Assembly: GCF_024599795.1 (NCBI RefSeq)
Contig: NZ_CP102246.1
Span: 1,736,001 to 1,800,000 of the forward strand
Source: Enterobacter cloacae complex sp. R_G8
Lineage (GTDB): Bacteria > Pseudomonadota > Gammaproteobacteria > Enterobacterales > Enterobacteriaceae
Direction of reading: 5' to 3'
Length of the DNA stretch: 64,000 nucleotides
Below, piece by piece: positions 9,965-18,464 of the stretch. Each line of letters opens with the position of its first letter. Within the stretch, counting starts at the first letter, position 1. The notes beneath the pieces were generated by a model. The model worked only from the letters and a program-made list of their open reading frames with translations. It did not search any database and was not told where the DNA came from. The position numbers and the translations under genes are program-made.

Positions 9965-11521
9965 TTATTCGCCAGCGGGCGACAGATCAGGCCGCCACTC
10001 ACGGAACTGCGCCAGCGGCATCGGACGGCTAATCCAGTACCCCTGCAGGAAGTTAACGCCATGTTCGCGCAACCAGGCTGCCTGTTCCGGTGTCTCCACG
10101 CCTTCCGCGACGGTGGACATATTGAGCCGTCTGGCCAGCATCAGCACGGCATCAAGCACCGGGGAGGTGACGGTTTCTGTCCCAATGGCGTTAACGAAAC
10201 CCCGGTCAATTTTGATGTAGTCCATGGTGAAGTGCTCAAGATAGATCAGCGCGCTGTGGCCGGTACCGAAATCATCAATCGCTATCTCAAACCCTTCGTT
10301 GTGCAGCCATTCGAACAGGTTGTTGGCTTCACGGTGATTGAGCATGTCACGCTCGGTAATTTCCAGCACCAGTTGGAAGTGATCCGGCGGGAGTAAATCT
10401 TTAAACGTGCGCATATCATCTTTGAAACTGTCTGCATGCAGATGCCCCGGCGCGATGTTGATACCGAGTTTCGCACCAGGCGGTAACTGTGTCTGTAATA
10501 CCGGCGCATCGTGAATGATAAGGTCAAACAGATGCAGCGTGAGCGGAACAATCAGCTTCTGGGCTTCAGCAAAATTGATAAAGGCATCAGGAGGTATCTC
10601 ACCCATGGTAGGGTGCTTCCAGCGCATCAGGACCTCAACCCCCCGCATTTTAAGATCTTTTGCATCCACCACGGGCTGATAGACCACATAAAACTGGCCG
10701 CGCTTAATGGCGCTGAGGATCTCTTTGCCGGGATTAACGCGGATGGTGAGGATATAGAAATTAAGCGATCCTGCCGCAATACCGCACACCAGCCCGAAGA
10801 ACAGGGCGAAGAGGATTTCGTCGCTCGTCCACTTTTCGGCGTACAGATTGACGGTCAACGGCACTGCTTTAAGCGTGGCGGTACGCTCGGGCACTTCATG
10901 TAAATCTTTCGCCCTGACCAGGGTGCTGGACATTGTAGACAGCGCCATGTCGCCGATGATGATGGCAATCCCTGCGAAGTCATCCTGACGCGCGGTATAA
11001 AGCAGATAGGGGGTCAGATTGAGATTAACTGACGTAAATACCCCGCCGTCTTTAACCAGAGGGTTTCGGTACCAGATGGCAATGGCGGGTTTATTCGGCA
11101 GCATAGGGGTGCCTGGCAGTAACGCCATATCAATCTGCTTGTTGATGTGCAGCTCGGGTATAAGTTCTTCCATCGGGCTATTCATCGGCCCGGTGGCCGA
11201 CGAGCAGAAGGCTATTTTGTCCCTGACCAGTAAGAACGCACGCACATTGAGACTGAAGGCCGCGCGCGACGTCAGCTCGGCATTCACGTCATGGCAGCTG
11301 TTTAGCGTGAGGGGCTGGAGGACATCGATAGAGGTTTTCAACTCATCGAAATAGCTCTCCATATAGAGACTCACATCGGTAATCAGGGTGTCGAACCGCA
11401 CTTCCCGCTTGTGGTAACTCCAGAAAAATTGCAGGGATCCGAGAAGCAGGGCAATGACCAGACCCGTAATAACGCTGAGGAGAAGTATTTTGCGATTACT
11501 GGAAAAGTAGCGGGTGAACAT
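9965..11521 (-). CDS. pdeN: PdeN (Rtn), CSS-motif EAL-domain c-di-GMP phosphodiesterase
   Basis: A membrane-bound enzyme expected to hydrolyse cyclic di-GMP. The 518 residues are an N-terminal membrane segment (ILLLSVITGLVIALLLGSL), a periplasmic CSS-motif domain (FCSSATG visible), a second membrane segment (EILFALFFGLVCGIAAGSL) and a C-terminal EAL domain. The signature reads EVLMRW rather than EAL, which is common in this subfamily. The catalytic blocks EITERD and DDFGTGHSA are intact. The ATG at 11521 gives the E. coli length; an upstream extension of 40 codons would read through the mepS terminator region. A GGAAT motif precedes the ATG. Confidence 0.93.
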   Translation of the reverse strand: MFTRYFSSNRKILLLSVITGLVIALLLGSLQFFWSYHKREVRFDTLITDVSLYMESYFDELKTSIDVLQPLTLNSCHDVNAELTSRAAFSLNVRAFLLVRDKIAFCSSATGPMNSPMEELIPELHINKQIDMALLPGTPMLPNKPAIAIWYRNPLVKDGGVFTSVNLNLTPYLLYTARQDDFAGIAIIIGDMALSTMSSTLVRAKDLHEVPERTATLKAVPLTVNLYAEKWTSDEILFALFFGLVCGIAAGSLNFYILTIRVNPGKEILSAIKRGQFYVVYQPVVDAKDLKMRGVEVLMRWKHPTMGEIPPDAFINFAEAQKLIVPLTLHLFDLIIHDAPVLQTQLPPGAKLGINIAPGHLHADSFKDDMRTFKDLLPPDHFQLVLEITERDMLNHREANNLFEWLHNEGFEIAIDDFGTGHSALIYLEHFTMDYIKIDRGFVNAIGTETVTSPVLDAVLMLARRLNMSTVAEGVETPEQAAWLREHGVNFLQGYWISRPMPLAQFREWRPDLSPAGE

Positions 11522-11570
11522 AGACGTCGTGATTCCTGAATTGCCGCTGGATGTATTCAGTGTAACGGGC

Positions 11571-11604
11571 AAAAAAAAACACCGCCGAAGCAGTGTCTTT
11601 TTTT
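11571..11604 (-). terminator. Rho-independent terminator after mepS
   Basis: Read on the minus strand, ACACTGC and GCGGTGT pair (one G-U) around a UUCG tetraloop, followed by nine T. It lies about 45 bases after the mepS stop and before pdeN. Confidence 0.85.
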
Positions 11605-11649
11605 CATCATATCGCCAGCCAAGGGATAACCCGCGATACAATCATCATA

Positions 11650-12219
11650 TTAACTGCGGGTCAGTACGCGACGCGCTTCGTTGTAGCGCTTCTTCCAGTA
11701 TGGCTCGTTCATGCTGGAAATGGTCACACCGCTGCTGGTGGAGGCATGCACAAACTGGTCATTACCAATATAGATGCCCACATGTCGACCCGTAGAACCG
11801 GCACGGAACAGAACTAAATCACCGGTGCGCAGTTTTGTACGTGAAATCGACTTGCCCATCTCCTGCTGTTCATAGGTTGAACGCGGAAGATCTAACCCAA
11901 ACTGCTCACGGAAAGTACGCTGTACAAAACCGGAACAATCGATACCTTTTTTGGTGCTGCCGCCCAGACGATAACGCACGCCTTTCCAGTCAGCATACTG
12001 GTCCATAATACGGGACTTCACGTCCAGATTACGCACCATATTTTCAAATTCATCCTGAGAGGCTTGCAGTGACGAGGAATCTTCCATTCCCACAACACGC
12101 GTCTCAGGATGCATATTCTTTGCGGTGTTCGATGTACTACATGCAGACAGCAGTACCGCGACTGCTATCGCCGGGATCCCCCGTAAGATGTATCTCAAAA
12201 TCGGTTGAGATTTGACCAT
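11650..12219 (-). CDS. mepS: MepS (Spr), murein DD-endopeptidase lipoprotein
   Basis: An outer-membrane lipoprotein of the NlpC/P60 family that cleaves D-Ala-mDAP cross-links so that new peptidoglycan can be inserted. In E. coli it is degraded by the NlpI-Prc system. The 189 residues start with a lipoprotein signal ending in LLSAC (Cys27). The catalytic residues are Cys95 (GIDCSGF), His146 (GRHVGIY) and His158 (FVHAS). Length and sequence are nearly those of E. coli Spr. Confidence 0.97.
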   Translation of the reverse strand: MVKSQPILRYILRGIPAIAVAVLLSACSTSNTAKNMHPETRVVGMEDSSSLQASQDEFENMVRNLDVKSRIMDQYADWKGVRYRLGGSTKKGIDCSGFVQRTFREQFGLDLPRSTYEQQEMGKSISRTKLRTGDLVLFRAGSTGRHVGIYIGNDQFVHASTSSGVTISSMNEPYWKKRYNEARRVLTRS

Positions 12220-12635
12220 TTTGTTTATTTTCCCTTGAAGTCCTTAACGACAAATATCGTTATAAAAATGCCAAACGTGACGAGACTAATTATCTGTTCA
12301 CAATGAGACAATTCTTTCTGGTCACATTTGTGGCGCAGCGCACAAATTTATTCACCAAGGAAATAATTATCTCTATGGGGCAAAACGAGTTCGAGATTAA
12401 CCGATTGCCAGGGCTATTGCGAGTAAAAAAAGCCTTTTTTTTATAAGAAATTGTGATACAGAAAGTAAAAATCCGTCATTGCTTAAAATGCAGTCAGATC
12501 CGACGCTTAATCACGCAATTGCTTCATTTTTATCATGAAGCTGATGACAGGAATATGACAGGGTGAAACGATCGTGGGCGGGAGATCTATCAGGGATCGC
12601 GATGATCCCTGATAGCGAGCGTTAATTTAGGTTAG
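12220..12635. other. 416-base noncoding gap between lpxT and mepS
   Basis: AT-rich region that must carry the mepS promoter (minus strand). It contains a perfect 12-bp inverted repeat at 12587-12615 (CTATCAGGGATC, loop GCGAT). A 7-bp inverted repeat GCTTCAT/ATGAAGC lies at 12521-12541, and a 6-bp one TAACGA/TCGTTA at 12245-12262. A run of seven A, GCC, then eight T sits at 12425-12442. The ORFs here are short and unconvincing. An unannotated small RNA or a long mepS leader is possible but not shown. Confidence 0.6.
12587..12615 (-). repeat. Perfect 12-bp inverted repeat just after lpxT
   Basis: CTATCAGGGATC and its exact complement are separated by five bases. The repeat starts about 20 bases after the lpxT stop codon. 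No T run follows on the minus strand, so it is not a canonical terminator. It could stabilise the lpxT mRNA end or pause transcription. Confidence 0.7.
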
Positions 12636-13349
12636 TTATTTGTTTAATACTTGTTGCGTTTTACCGGGGAGATAGCGATCAAACAACGCTATTATTCGGT
12701 CGCTCAGTGGCGTCATCAGACACCAGGGCAACGCAATCAGCGCAACGGAGAGCGAACCCACGGCAATATCGGTGAACCAGTGTGCGCCAATCATTACGCG
12801 AGGGAAGGCGAAAACCACAAAAATAATCAGGGCTATTGCGAACGCTTTTCTGCCGAAATAGCGCAACATGACTGCGCAAAAAATAAGCAACATCATGCCG
12901 TGATCGCCAGGGAAACTGGCCTTTGAGGCATCTTTCGTCGGAATATGCAGCAATTCGCTGACGCGATAAATATCGGTAAAGAAGAGCGTTGGGCTTGAGC
13001 GCTTCACCGGAATAATTGCCGTAGCCAGCTGGTTAATGGCTACAGCAAGCAGCAGCATCATCAGACCAATAATCATAATGCGGCGACGCCCGGTTTTGTC
13101 CTCTTTCAGCCAGAAAGAGAGCATCAGGCAGCCCATCGCCACCAGCGAACAGCCGTCAAACGCGCGGTTATTGGTAATCGCCACCAGCCACAGGAAGGCA
13201 TCACTCTTCACCAGAGCCTGGTTAAAGAAATGGAAGATGGCAGAATCCAGCGGAAACCAGAAACCGTGATCCACCGGGATATACCAGGAGAAAAAGAGCG
13301 CCAGTCCGGCGACATTGAGCAGCAAAATCAGGGGAATTCGAGTTGTCAT
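12636..13349 (-). CDS. lpxT: LpxT (YeiU), Kdo2-lipid A phosphotransferase
   Basis: An inner-membrane enzyme that transfers phosphate from undecaprenyl pyrophosphate to lipid A on the periplasmic side, giving the 1-diphosphate. The 237 residues (same as E. coli) carry PAP2-superfamily motifs: KRSSPTL, the central PGDHGM and RVMIGAHWFTD. About six membrane segments are visible. I chose the ATG at 13349 (MTTRIPLILLLNVAG) over one four codons earlier because it gives the E. coli length. The gene lies 33 bases after yeiR. Confidence 0.93.
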   Translation of the reverse strand: MTTRIPLILLLNVAGLALFFSWYIPVDHGFWFPLDSAIFHFFNQALVKSDAFLWLVAITNNRAFDGCSLVAMGCLMLSFWLKEDKTGRRRIMIIGLMMLLLAVAINQLATAIIPVKRSSPTLFFTDIYRVSELLHIPTKDASKASFPGDHGMMLLIFCAVMLRYFGRKAFAIALIIFVVFAFPRVMIGAHWFTDIAVGSLSVALIALPWCLMTPLSDRIIALFDRYLPGKTQQVLNK

Positions 13350-13382
13350 AACATTCAGCATACAGGGAAATCAGGGGCAACG

Positions 13383-14369
13383 TTAGCCGCCCGAACTTAA
13401 ACGAAGCTTCAACAGGCTGGACTGCAGGGCATTCCAGTCGGCGTTAACCGCACTAATTAACTCTATTCGGCTATCCGGGGGCGCAACATTCTGCGTTTCA
13501 ATAAAGAAATCTTCACCCTGACGGTTGATACGCACCAGGCCGTCGGGGGTGCGCATAATCCCCTTAACGCGATCGACCGGCGCCAGTCTTGCCCACTCCA
13601 GTACGCCTATGGTGTCGAAAACGGTATCCGCATCGAAGATCCACCCACAGGCCTGATAGCCCTGACCGCTGTTCAGATTACGCCGCCAGCGCTGGTGTTC
13701 AGGCAGACTCAACGCTGCCAGACCCTGCTTTGCGGGATGACTATGCGCATGCTCCGCACTGGCTGGCAGCTCAGTGAGGTTCAGACGAGGAAGGTCGAGC
13801 AGGGCGACATCCATCTTCCCCTGAGTGGTTTGCACCCGCTGACGGTTGCCCCCGAAATGTTGCCACCAGGCATCGAATGCCGCCTGGCTTTCAGCCGTAG
13901 CCCGATCTTCTTTATTTGCGACGATAATATCTGCGCAGGCGAGCTGATCGCGGAAGTTGTCGTTGGCCACCGCTTTTTCATCCAGCAGCTGTCGCGGGTC
14001 GAGCAGGCAAAGCGTGGCGCGTAAGTCTATCCACGGCTCGTAAACCGGTGCGGTGAGTAAATCAAGAATTTGCTTCGGGTGGCCAAGCCCTGTCGGTTCA
14101 ATCAGCAGGCGGTCGGGTTTACCCTGACGCAGCAGCGTGTTCAGCCCCACCTGCATGGGCAGGCCATTCACACAGCACATGCATCCGCCCGGGATCTCTT
14201 TGATCATGGCACCGCTGTCAGACAGTAACGCGCCGTCAATACCGACTTCGCCGAATTCATTGACCAGCACGGCCCATTTTTCTGCCGGATCTTTATTGGC
14301 CAGCAAGTGGAGAATCGAGGTGGTTTTCCCGCTACCGAGAAAACCGGTAATAAGGTTGGTCCTGGTCAC
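13383..14369 (-). CDS. yeiR: YeiR, zinc-binding COG0523-family GTPase
   Basis: A cytosolic G3E-family GTPase related to CobW. E. coli YeiR binds zinc and is implicated in growth under metal limitation, probably as a metallochaperone. The 328 residues open with the Walker A GFLGSGKTT (residues 9-17). The metal-binding CXCC motif is CMCC at 63-66, and NKxD appears as ANKED. A His/Ala-rich linker (SAEHAHSHPAK) precedes the C-terminal CobW domain. It lies just upstream of lpxT on the same strand. Confidence 0.93.
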   Translation of the reverse strand: MTRTNLITGFLGSGKTTSILHLLANKDPAEKWAVLVNEFGEVGIDGALLSDSGAMIKEIPGGCMCCVNGLPMQVGLNTLLRQGKPDRLLIEPTGLGHPKQILDLLTAPVYEPWIDLRATLCLLDPRQLLDEKAVANDNFRDQLACADIIVANKEDRATAESQAAFDAWWQHFGGNRQRVQTTQGKMDVALLDLPRLNLTELPASAEHAHSHPAKQGLAALSLPEHQRWRRNLNSGQGYQACGWIFDADTVFDTIGVLEWARLAPVDRVKGIMRTPDGLVRINRQGEDFFIETQNVAPPDSRIELISAVNADWNALQSSLLKLRLSSGG

Positions 14370-14492
14370 GTGCGCTCCGGTAGATAATTGTGATGATGTA
14401 ACAATTATCTCTCATCCTGACGAAAAAAGGGCGCAATGAGAAGAGGAAGGGCAAACGGAGCGCATGTCCGTTCGCCTTAAGCGCAATAAACG

Positions 14493-15959
14493 TTAAAGAT
14501 TTAACGTTTCGATAACAGCCTGGCGCGCCCCGAGGCGGGCAATACGTTGGTATGCCTGGCGCACCGCCTCGACAAAAACGGGGTTTTGCGCGAGGTCATG
14601 ACCAAAAACTTCGCTCAGCGTCAGCAGAGCGGTAACGCGGTTTGCGTCATTGCTGGCTTCAACCTTCGCACGGATTTTGTCGCTGAGCGGATCGCGGACA
14701 TCAATCGTATTGCCTTGTTCATCTGTACCGCTGACGTAGCGGATCCAGCCCGCCACGCCCAGCGCCAGCAATGGCCATGCACTTTTGCGCTCCAGATGAA
14801 TACGGATCCCATCCAGCATGCGCTGAGGCAGCTTCTGGCTGCCGTCCATCGCGATTTGCCAGGTGCGATGCTGCAGTGCCGGGTTAGCAAAACGATCGAG
14901 CAGGCTGTCGGCGTAAGCTGTCAGGTCAACGCCGGTGATACGCAGCGTGGGGGCCTGTTCATCCAGCATTAAGCGTCGCGCGGCCTGACGAAACGCCTCA
15001 TCTTCCATACATTCATTAATATGCGCATACCCGGCGAGATAGCCCAGATACGCCAGGAAAGAGTGGCTACCGTTGAGCATGCGTAGCTTCATCTGTTCCC
15101 ACGGAAGAACGTCCTGCACCATCTGCACGCCTGCCACTTCCCACTCCGGGCGTCCGGCGACAAAGTTATCTTCCACGACCCACTGAATAAAGGGCTCGCA
15201 GCTGATGGCGCACGGATCGTCTACACCGAGTTCCTGCGCGATCTCCGCCAGTGAGGCGTCGGTGGCGGCGGGCACAATCCTGTCAACCATCGTTCCCGGA
15301 AAACTAACATGGTCATCAATCCACCCGGCCAGTTCAGGAGCGCGTTTCTGAGCCATGCCGAGAACGGCATTTTTCACCACATGGCCGTTATCAGGGATGT
15401 TATCGCAGGAAAGCACCGTAAAGGCGGGTAAGCCGCGTTCACGGCGGCGATGGAGCGCTTCGACAATGATCCCTGGGGCGGAATGCGGCTCGGTGGGATT
15501 TTCCAGGTCGTGAACGATGCGGGCGTTTTGCAAATCCAGTTTCCCGGTGGCGGGGTCGATGCAGTAGCCTTTCTCAGTGATGGTGAGCGAAACGATAGCC
15601 ACCTGCGGCTCGCAAAATTTCTCAATGATGGCGGCCAGCGAATCCAGTTTCGCGTTCAGGCATTCATGCACGGCCCCAATGATAATGGGTTGGTTGCCCT
15701 CCGCGCCTTTCTCCAGCACGGTGAAGAGATGATCCTGGGCCCGGAGCTGGCGCATCAACACATCGCCGCTGAAGAGGCTGATCTCACAGATGCCCCAGTC
15801 GCCTCCTTTGGCATTCAGCACGCGATCGGTCAACAACGCCTGATGTGCGCGGTGAAAGGCACCAAAGCCGAAATGGACGATGCGCGAGCGCAGATGCGTG
15901 CGATCGTAGCGCGGTTGCTGAACATGGGCAGGAAGCGAGGTGGAGGCAATTGTCTTCAT
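14493..15959 (-). CDS. yeiQ: YeiQ, mannitol dehydrogenase family oxidoreductase (UxuB-like)
   Basis: A cytosolic NAD-dependent dehydrogenase of the polyol-specific long-chain family, which includes fructuronate reductase UxuB. The 488 residues begin MKTIASTSLPAHV and contain HFGFGAFHRAHQALLTDR (cofactor-binding side) and KLRMLNGSHSFLAYLGYL (family active-site block). It is closer to recalled E. coli YeiQ than to UxuB. The ATG at 15959 gives the E. coli length. Its divergent neighbour here is uxuA, the next step after fructuronate reductase, so D-fructuronate reduction is the likely role. That role is inferred from context. Confidence 0.88.
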   Translation of the reverse strand: MKTIASTSLPAHVQQPRYDRTHLRSRIVHFGFGAFHRAHQALLTDRVLNAKGGDWGICEISLFSGDVLMRQLRAQDHLFTVLEKGAEGNQPIIIGAVHECLNAKLDSLAAIIEKFCEPQVAIVSLTITEKGYCIDPATGKLDLQNARIVHDLENPTEPHSAPGIIVEALHRRRERGLPAFTVLSCDNIPDNGHVVKNAVLGMAQKRAPELAGWIDDHVSFPGTMVDRIVPAATDASLAEIAQELGVDDPCAISCEPFIQWVVEDNFVAGRPEWEVAGVQMVQDVLPWEQMKLRMLNGSHSFLAYLGYLAGYAHINECMEDEAFRQAARRLMLDEQAPTLRITGVDLTAYADSLLDRFANPALQHRTWQIAMDGSQKLPQRMLDGIRIHLERKSAWPLLALGVAGWIRYVSGTDEQGNTIDVRDPLSDKIRAKVEASNDANRVTALLTLSEVFGHDLAQNPVFVEAVRQAYQRIARLGARQAVIETLNL

Positions 15960-16023
15960 GAAATACACACCTGATTAACTATTAATTAACAATGGCAGTG
16001 TAAAGTTATATGACAACAAAAAG

Positions 16024-16041
16024 AATTGGTAAGCCGTAATT
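16024..16041. promoter_or_regulatory. UxuR/ExuR-like operator half-match in the yeiQ-uxuA gap
   Basis: AATTGGTAAGCCGTAATT keeps the left half (AATTGGTA) of the hexuronate regulator consensus AAATTGGTATACCAATTT. The right half is poor. It lies nearer to yeiQ. Confidence 0.35.
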
Positions 16042-16132
16042 ATCGCGGTTATGTGAGTTCGATCAATCAATGTGTGGCGCTGTATTGACCCTTCTCGTTA
16101 AACATGTATGGTAGTCGTCATCGCAGTAACAT

Positions 16133-16150
16133 ATATTGGTATAACAACTT
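16133..16150. promoter_or_regulatory. UxuR/ExuR-like operator before uxuA
   Basis: ATATTGGTATAACAACTT resembles the UxuR/ExuR palindrome AAATTGGTATACCAATTT. It directly precedes the uxuA ribosome binding site (GAGGGGGTGG, 16151-16160), a good position for repression. Confidence 0.45.
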
Positions 16151-16164
16151 GAGGGGGTGGGGCA

Positions 16165-17355
16165 ATGGAACAAACCTGGCGTTGGTACGGGCCGAACGAT
16201 CCGGTTTCTCTTGATGATGTGCGTCAGGCTGGCGCAACGGGTGTCGTCACGGCGCTGCATCATATTCCTAATGGTCAGGTGTGGCCGGTAGAGGAAATTC
16301 AAAAGCGTCAGGCACTGCTGGCGGAAAAGGGATTAACCTGGTCTGTTGTAGAAAGTATTCCCGTTCACGAAGATATCAAAACTCATTCCGGCGAGTATCA
16401 GACCTGGATTGCCAACTATCAGCAGAGCATCCGCAACCTGGCGGCCTGTGGTATTGATACCGTTTGCTACAACTTCATGCCGATTCTGGACTGGACGCGC
16501 ACTGACCTTGAGTATCAGATGCCTGACGGTTCAAAAGCGCTGCGTTTTGATCAGATCGCCTTTGCGGCATTTGAGTTGCACATTCTGAAGCGCCCTGGCG
16601 CGGAAGCCGATTACACGCCGGAAGAGCAGCAGCAGGCGCGCGCATGGTTTAGCGCAGCAAGTGAAGCAGACATTGAAAAGCTGACCCGCAATATCATCGC
16701 CGGCCTGCCGGGCGCTGAAGAGGGCTACACGCTGGATCAGTTCCGCGCTCGTCTGGCAGAGTACGGTGATATCGATAAAAATCAGCTGCGCGAAAACATG
16801 GCCTACTTCCTGCGCGCGATTGTACCGGTGGCGGAAGAGGCGGGCGTTCGTCTGGCCGTGCACCCGGACGATCCTCCGCGCCCGATCCTCGGTCTGCCGC
16901 GTATCGTTTCTACCCTCGAAGATATGCAGTGGCTGAAAGAGACGGTCGATAGCATTTATAACGGCTTTACCATGTGCACGGGCTCGTACGGCGTGCGTGC
17001 GGATAACGACCTGGTGCGGATGATTGAAACCTTCGGCGATCGCATTCACTTCACGCATCTGCGTGCAACCTGCCGCGAAGAGAACCCGAAAACCTTCCAC
17101 GAAGCGGCACACCTGGGCGGTGATGTGAATATGGTGGCGGTGGTGGATGCCATTCTGGCGGAAGAGTCTCGGCGTAAGCAGGCGGGTGATTTACGTCCAA
17201 TCCCGTTCCGTCCGGATCACGGGCATCAGATGCTGGACGATCTGCGCAAGAAAACCAACCCGGGCTATTCGGCAATTGGCCGTCTGAAAGGGATGGCAGA
17301 AGTGCGCGGCGTAGAGCTGGCGCTGAAGATGACGAAGTATCCTGAGCTTCTGTAA
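16165..17355 (+). CDS. uxuA: Mannonate dehydratase UxuA
   Basis: Converts D-mannonate to 2-keto-3-deoxygluconate in the glucuronate branch of hexuronate breakdown. The 396 residues match E. coli UxuA from the first residues ([15 protein letters not shown]) on. Family stretches include [34 protein letters not shown] and [11 protein letters not shown]. In E. coli uxuA sits in uxuAB elsewhere on the chromosome; here it stands alone, divergent from yeiQ. A strong GAGGGGGTGG precedes the ATG, and a bidirectional terminator follows. Confidence 0.95.
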   Translation: MEQTWRWYGPNDPVSLDDVRQAGATGVVTALHHIPNGQVWPVEEIQKRQALLAEKGLTWSVVESIPVHEDIKTHSGEYQTWIANYQQSIRNLAACGIDTVCYNFMPILDWTRTDLEYQMPDGSKALRFDQIAFAAFELHILKRPGAEADYTPEEQQQARAWFSAASEADIEKLTRNIIAGLPGAEEGYTLDQFRARLAEYGDIDKNQLRENMAYFLRAIVPVAEEAGVRLAVHPDDPPRPILGLPRIVSTLEDMQWLKETVDSIYNGFTMCTGSYGVRADNDLVRMIETFGDRIHFTHLRATCREENPKTFHEAAHLGGDVNMVAVVDAILAEESRRKQAGDLRPIPFRPDHGHQMLDDLRKKTNPGYSAIGRLKGMAEVRGVELALKMTKYPELL

Positions 17356-17361
17356 GTTATG

Positions 17362-17393
17362 TTGCCCGGTGGCGCTACGCTTACCGCGCCTAC
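17362..17393 (+). repeat. REP-like element, first of an inverted pair
   Basis: TTGCCCGGTGGCGCTACGCT and the following TACCGCGCCTAC resemble enterobacterial REP/BIME sequence. It is inverted relative to the copy at 17430-17464, and the two flank the uxuA-yeiP terminator. Confidence 0.6.
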
Positions 17394-17400
17394 AAAATCA

Positions 17401-17428
17401 AAAAAACCGGCTCTCAGGCCGGTTTTTT
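17401..17428. terminator. Bidirectional terminator between uxuA and yeiP
   Basis: Eleven-base arms AAAAAACCGGC and GCCGGTTTTTT surround a six-base loop. A/T runs on both sides serve the convergent uxuA and yeiP. Confidence 0.88.
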
Positions 17429-17429
17429 C

Positions 17430-17464
17430 GTAGGCCGGATAAGGCGAAGCCGCCACCCGGCAGA
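17430..17464 (-). repeat. REP-like element, second of an inverted pair
   Basis: The reverse complement, beginning TGCCGGGTGGCGGCTTCGCC and ending GGCCTAC, aligns with the element at 17362-17393. The arrangement is that of a BIME. Confidence 0.65.
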
Positions 17465-17472
17465 TACACCAC

Positions 17473-18045
17473 TTAGTCAGCACGACCCATATAGCGTTTT
17501 TCTTCGATATGAATGCGGATTTTCTCGCCGGCGGACAGGTACTCAGGCACCTGTACCACCAGACCGGTGGTCAGAGTCGCTGGTTTGTTACGTGCACTGG
17601 CTGACGCGCCTTTAATGCCCGGTGCCGTTTCAACGATTTCCAGATCAACCGTCTGCGGCAGTTCCAGCGCCAGCAGCACGCCGTCCCAGGTCAGAACCTG
17701 CATATCCGGCATACCGCCTTCAGGAATGAACAGCAGCTCTTCTTCAATCTGATCTTTGGTGAAGATGTACGGGGTGTAATCTTCTTTATCCATGAATACA
17801 TACTCGTTGCCGTCGATATAGGAGAAATCAACATAGCGACGGGTCAGAGTGACGGTATCAACGATATCATCACCTTTGAAACGTTCTTCCACTTTAAGGC
17901 CGGTACGCACATCGGCGAAACGCATTTTGTACAGCGTTGCTGCACCACGGGCGCTCGGGGCCTGAATATCGATATCTTTCACAATCAGCAGTTTGCCGTT
18001 GTAATTCAGTACCATACCTTTCTTAATTTCGTTCGCTCTTGGCAT
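17473..18045 (-). CDS. yeiP: YeiP, elongation factor P-like protein
   Basis: An EF-P paralogue (EfpL) thought to relieve ribosome stalling at difficult peptide bonds. The 190 residues show the three beta-barrel domain layout of EF-P: a KOW-like N-terminus ([19 protein letters not shown]), a middle domain and an OB-like C-terminus ending [17 protein letters not shown]. The ATG at 18045 gives [10 protein letters not shown] and the E. coli length; a longer frame adds 34 unrelated residues. It diverges from yeiW. Confidence 0.93.
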   Translation of the reverse strand: MPRANEIKKGMVLNYNGKLLIVKDIDIQAPSARGAATLYKMRFADVRTGLKVEERFKGDDIVDTVTLTRRYVDFSYIDGNEYVFMDKEDYTPYIFTKDQIEEELLFIPEGGMPDMQVLTWDGVLLALELPQTVDLEIVETAPGIKGASASARNKPATLTTGLVVQVPEYLSAGEKIRIHIEEKRYMGRAD

Positions 18046-18209
18046 TGCAGTAATCCTGTCTACGGGAGGTAAAAAATATCGCGCCAAATTACTCGTGCGC
18101 GGCCTTTCAGGCAAGCGGAATTCGTGGCTTTTGCTATCAATACGCAAAAGGTGTTACTGTGCGCGCGATACCCGACTGCGCGGGTATTCGTCACCGATAG
18201 AGAGCATTT

Positions 18210-18464
18210 ATGGATTGTCGTCCCGATTGCGGCGCGTGCTGTACCGCACCGTCCATTTCAAGCCCCATTCCAGGAATGCCGGAGGGCAAGCCTGCCAATA
18301 CCCGCTGCGTTCAGCTCTCTGAAACCAACCTGTGCAAGATCTTTGGTTCGCCTCTGCGCCCGAAGGTGTGCTCCGGGCTGCAGCCCTCCGCTGAGATGTG
18401 CGGCAGCACGCGCGCGCAGGCGATGACGTACCTGCTTGATCTGGAAGCGCTCACCGCACCTTAA
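18210..18464 (+). CDS. yeiW: YeiW, small Cys-rich YkgJ-family (UPF0153) protein
   Basis: An 84-residue protein rich in cysteine, with [11 protein letters not shown] at the start, [13 protein letters not shown] in the middle and [13 protein letters not shown] near the end. The spacing suggests a metal or iron-sulfur site, as proposed for the YkgJ family. No function is established. Its last four bases overlap the end of the convergent setB. Confidence 0.88.
   Translation: MDCRPDCGACCTAPSISSPIPGMPEGKPANTRCVQLSETNLCKIFGSPLRPKVCSGLQPSAEMCGSTRAQAMTYLLDLEALTAP

Noticed and set aside
10630..10650. EVL in place of EAL in PdeN
   Set aside because: EVL is a common functional variant in this subfamily and is also present in recalled E. 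coli Rtn, and the other catalytic blocks are intact.
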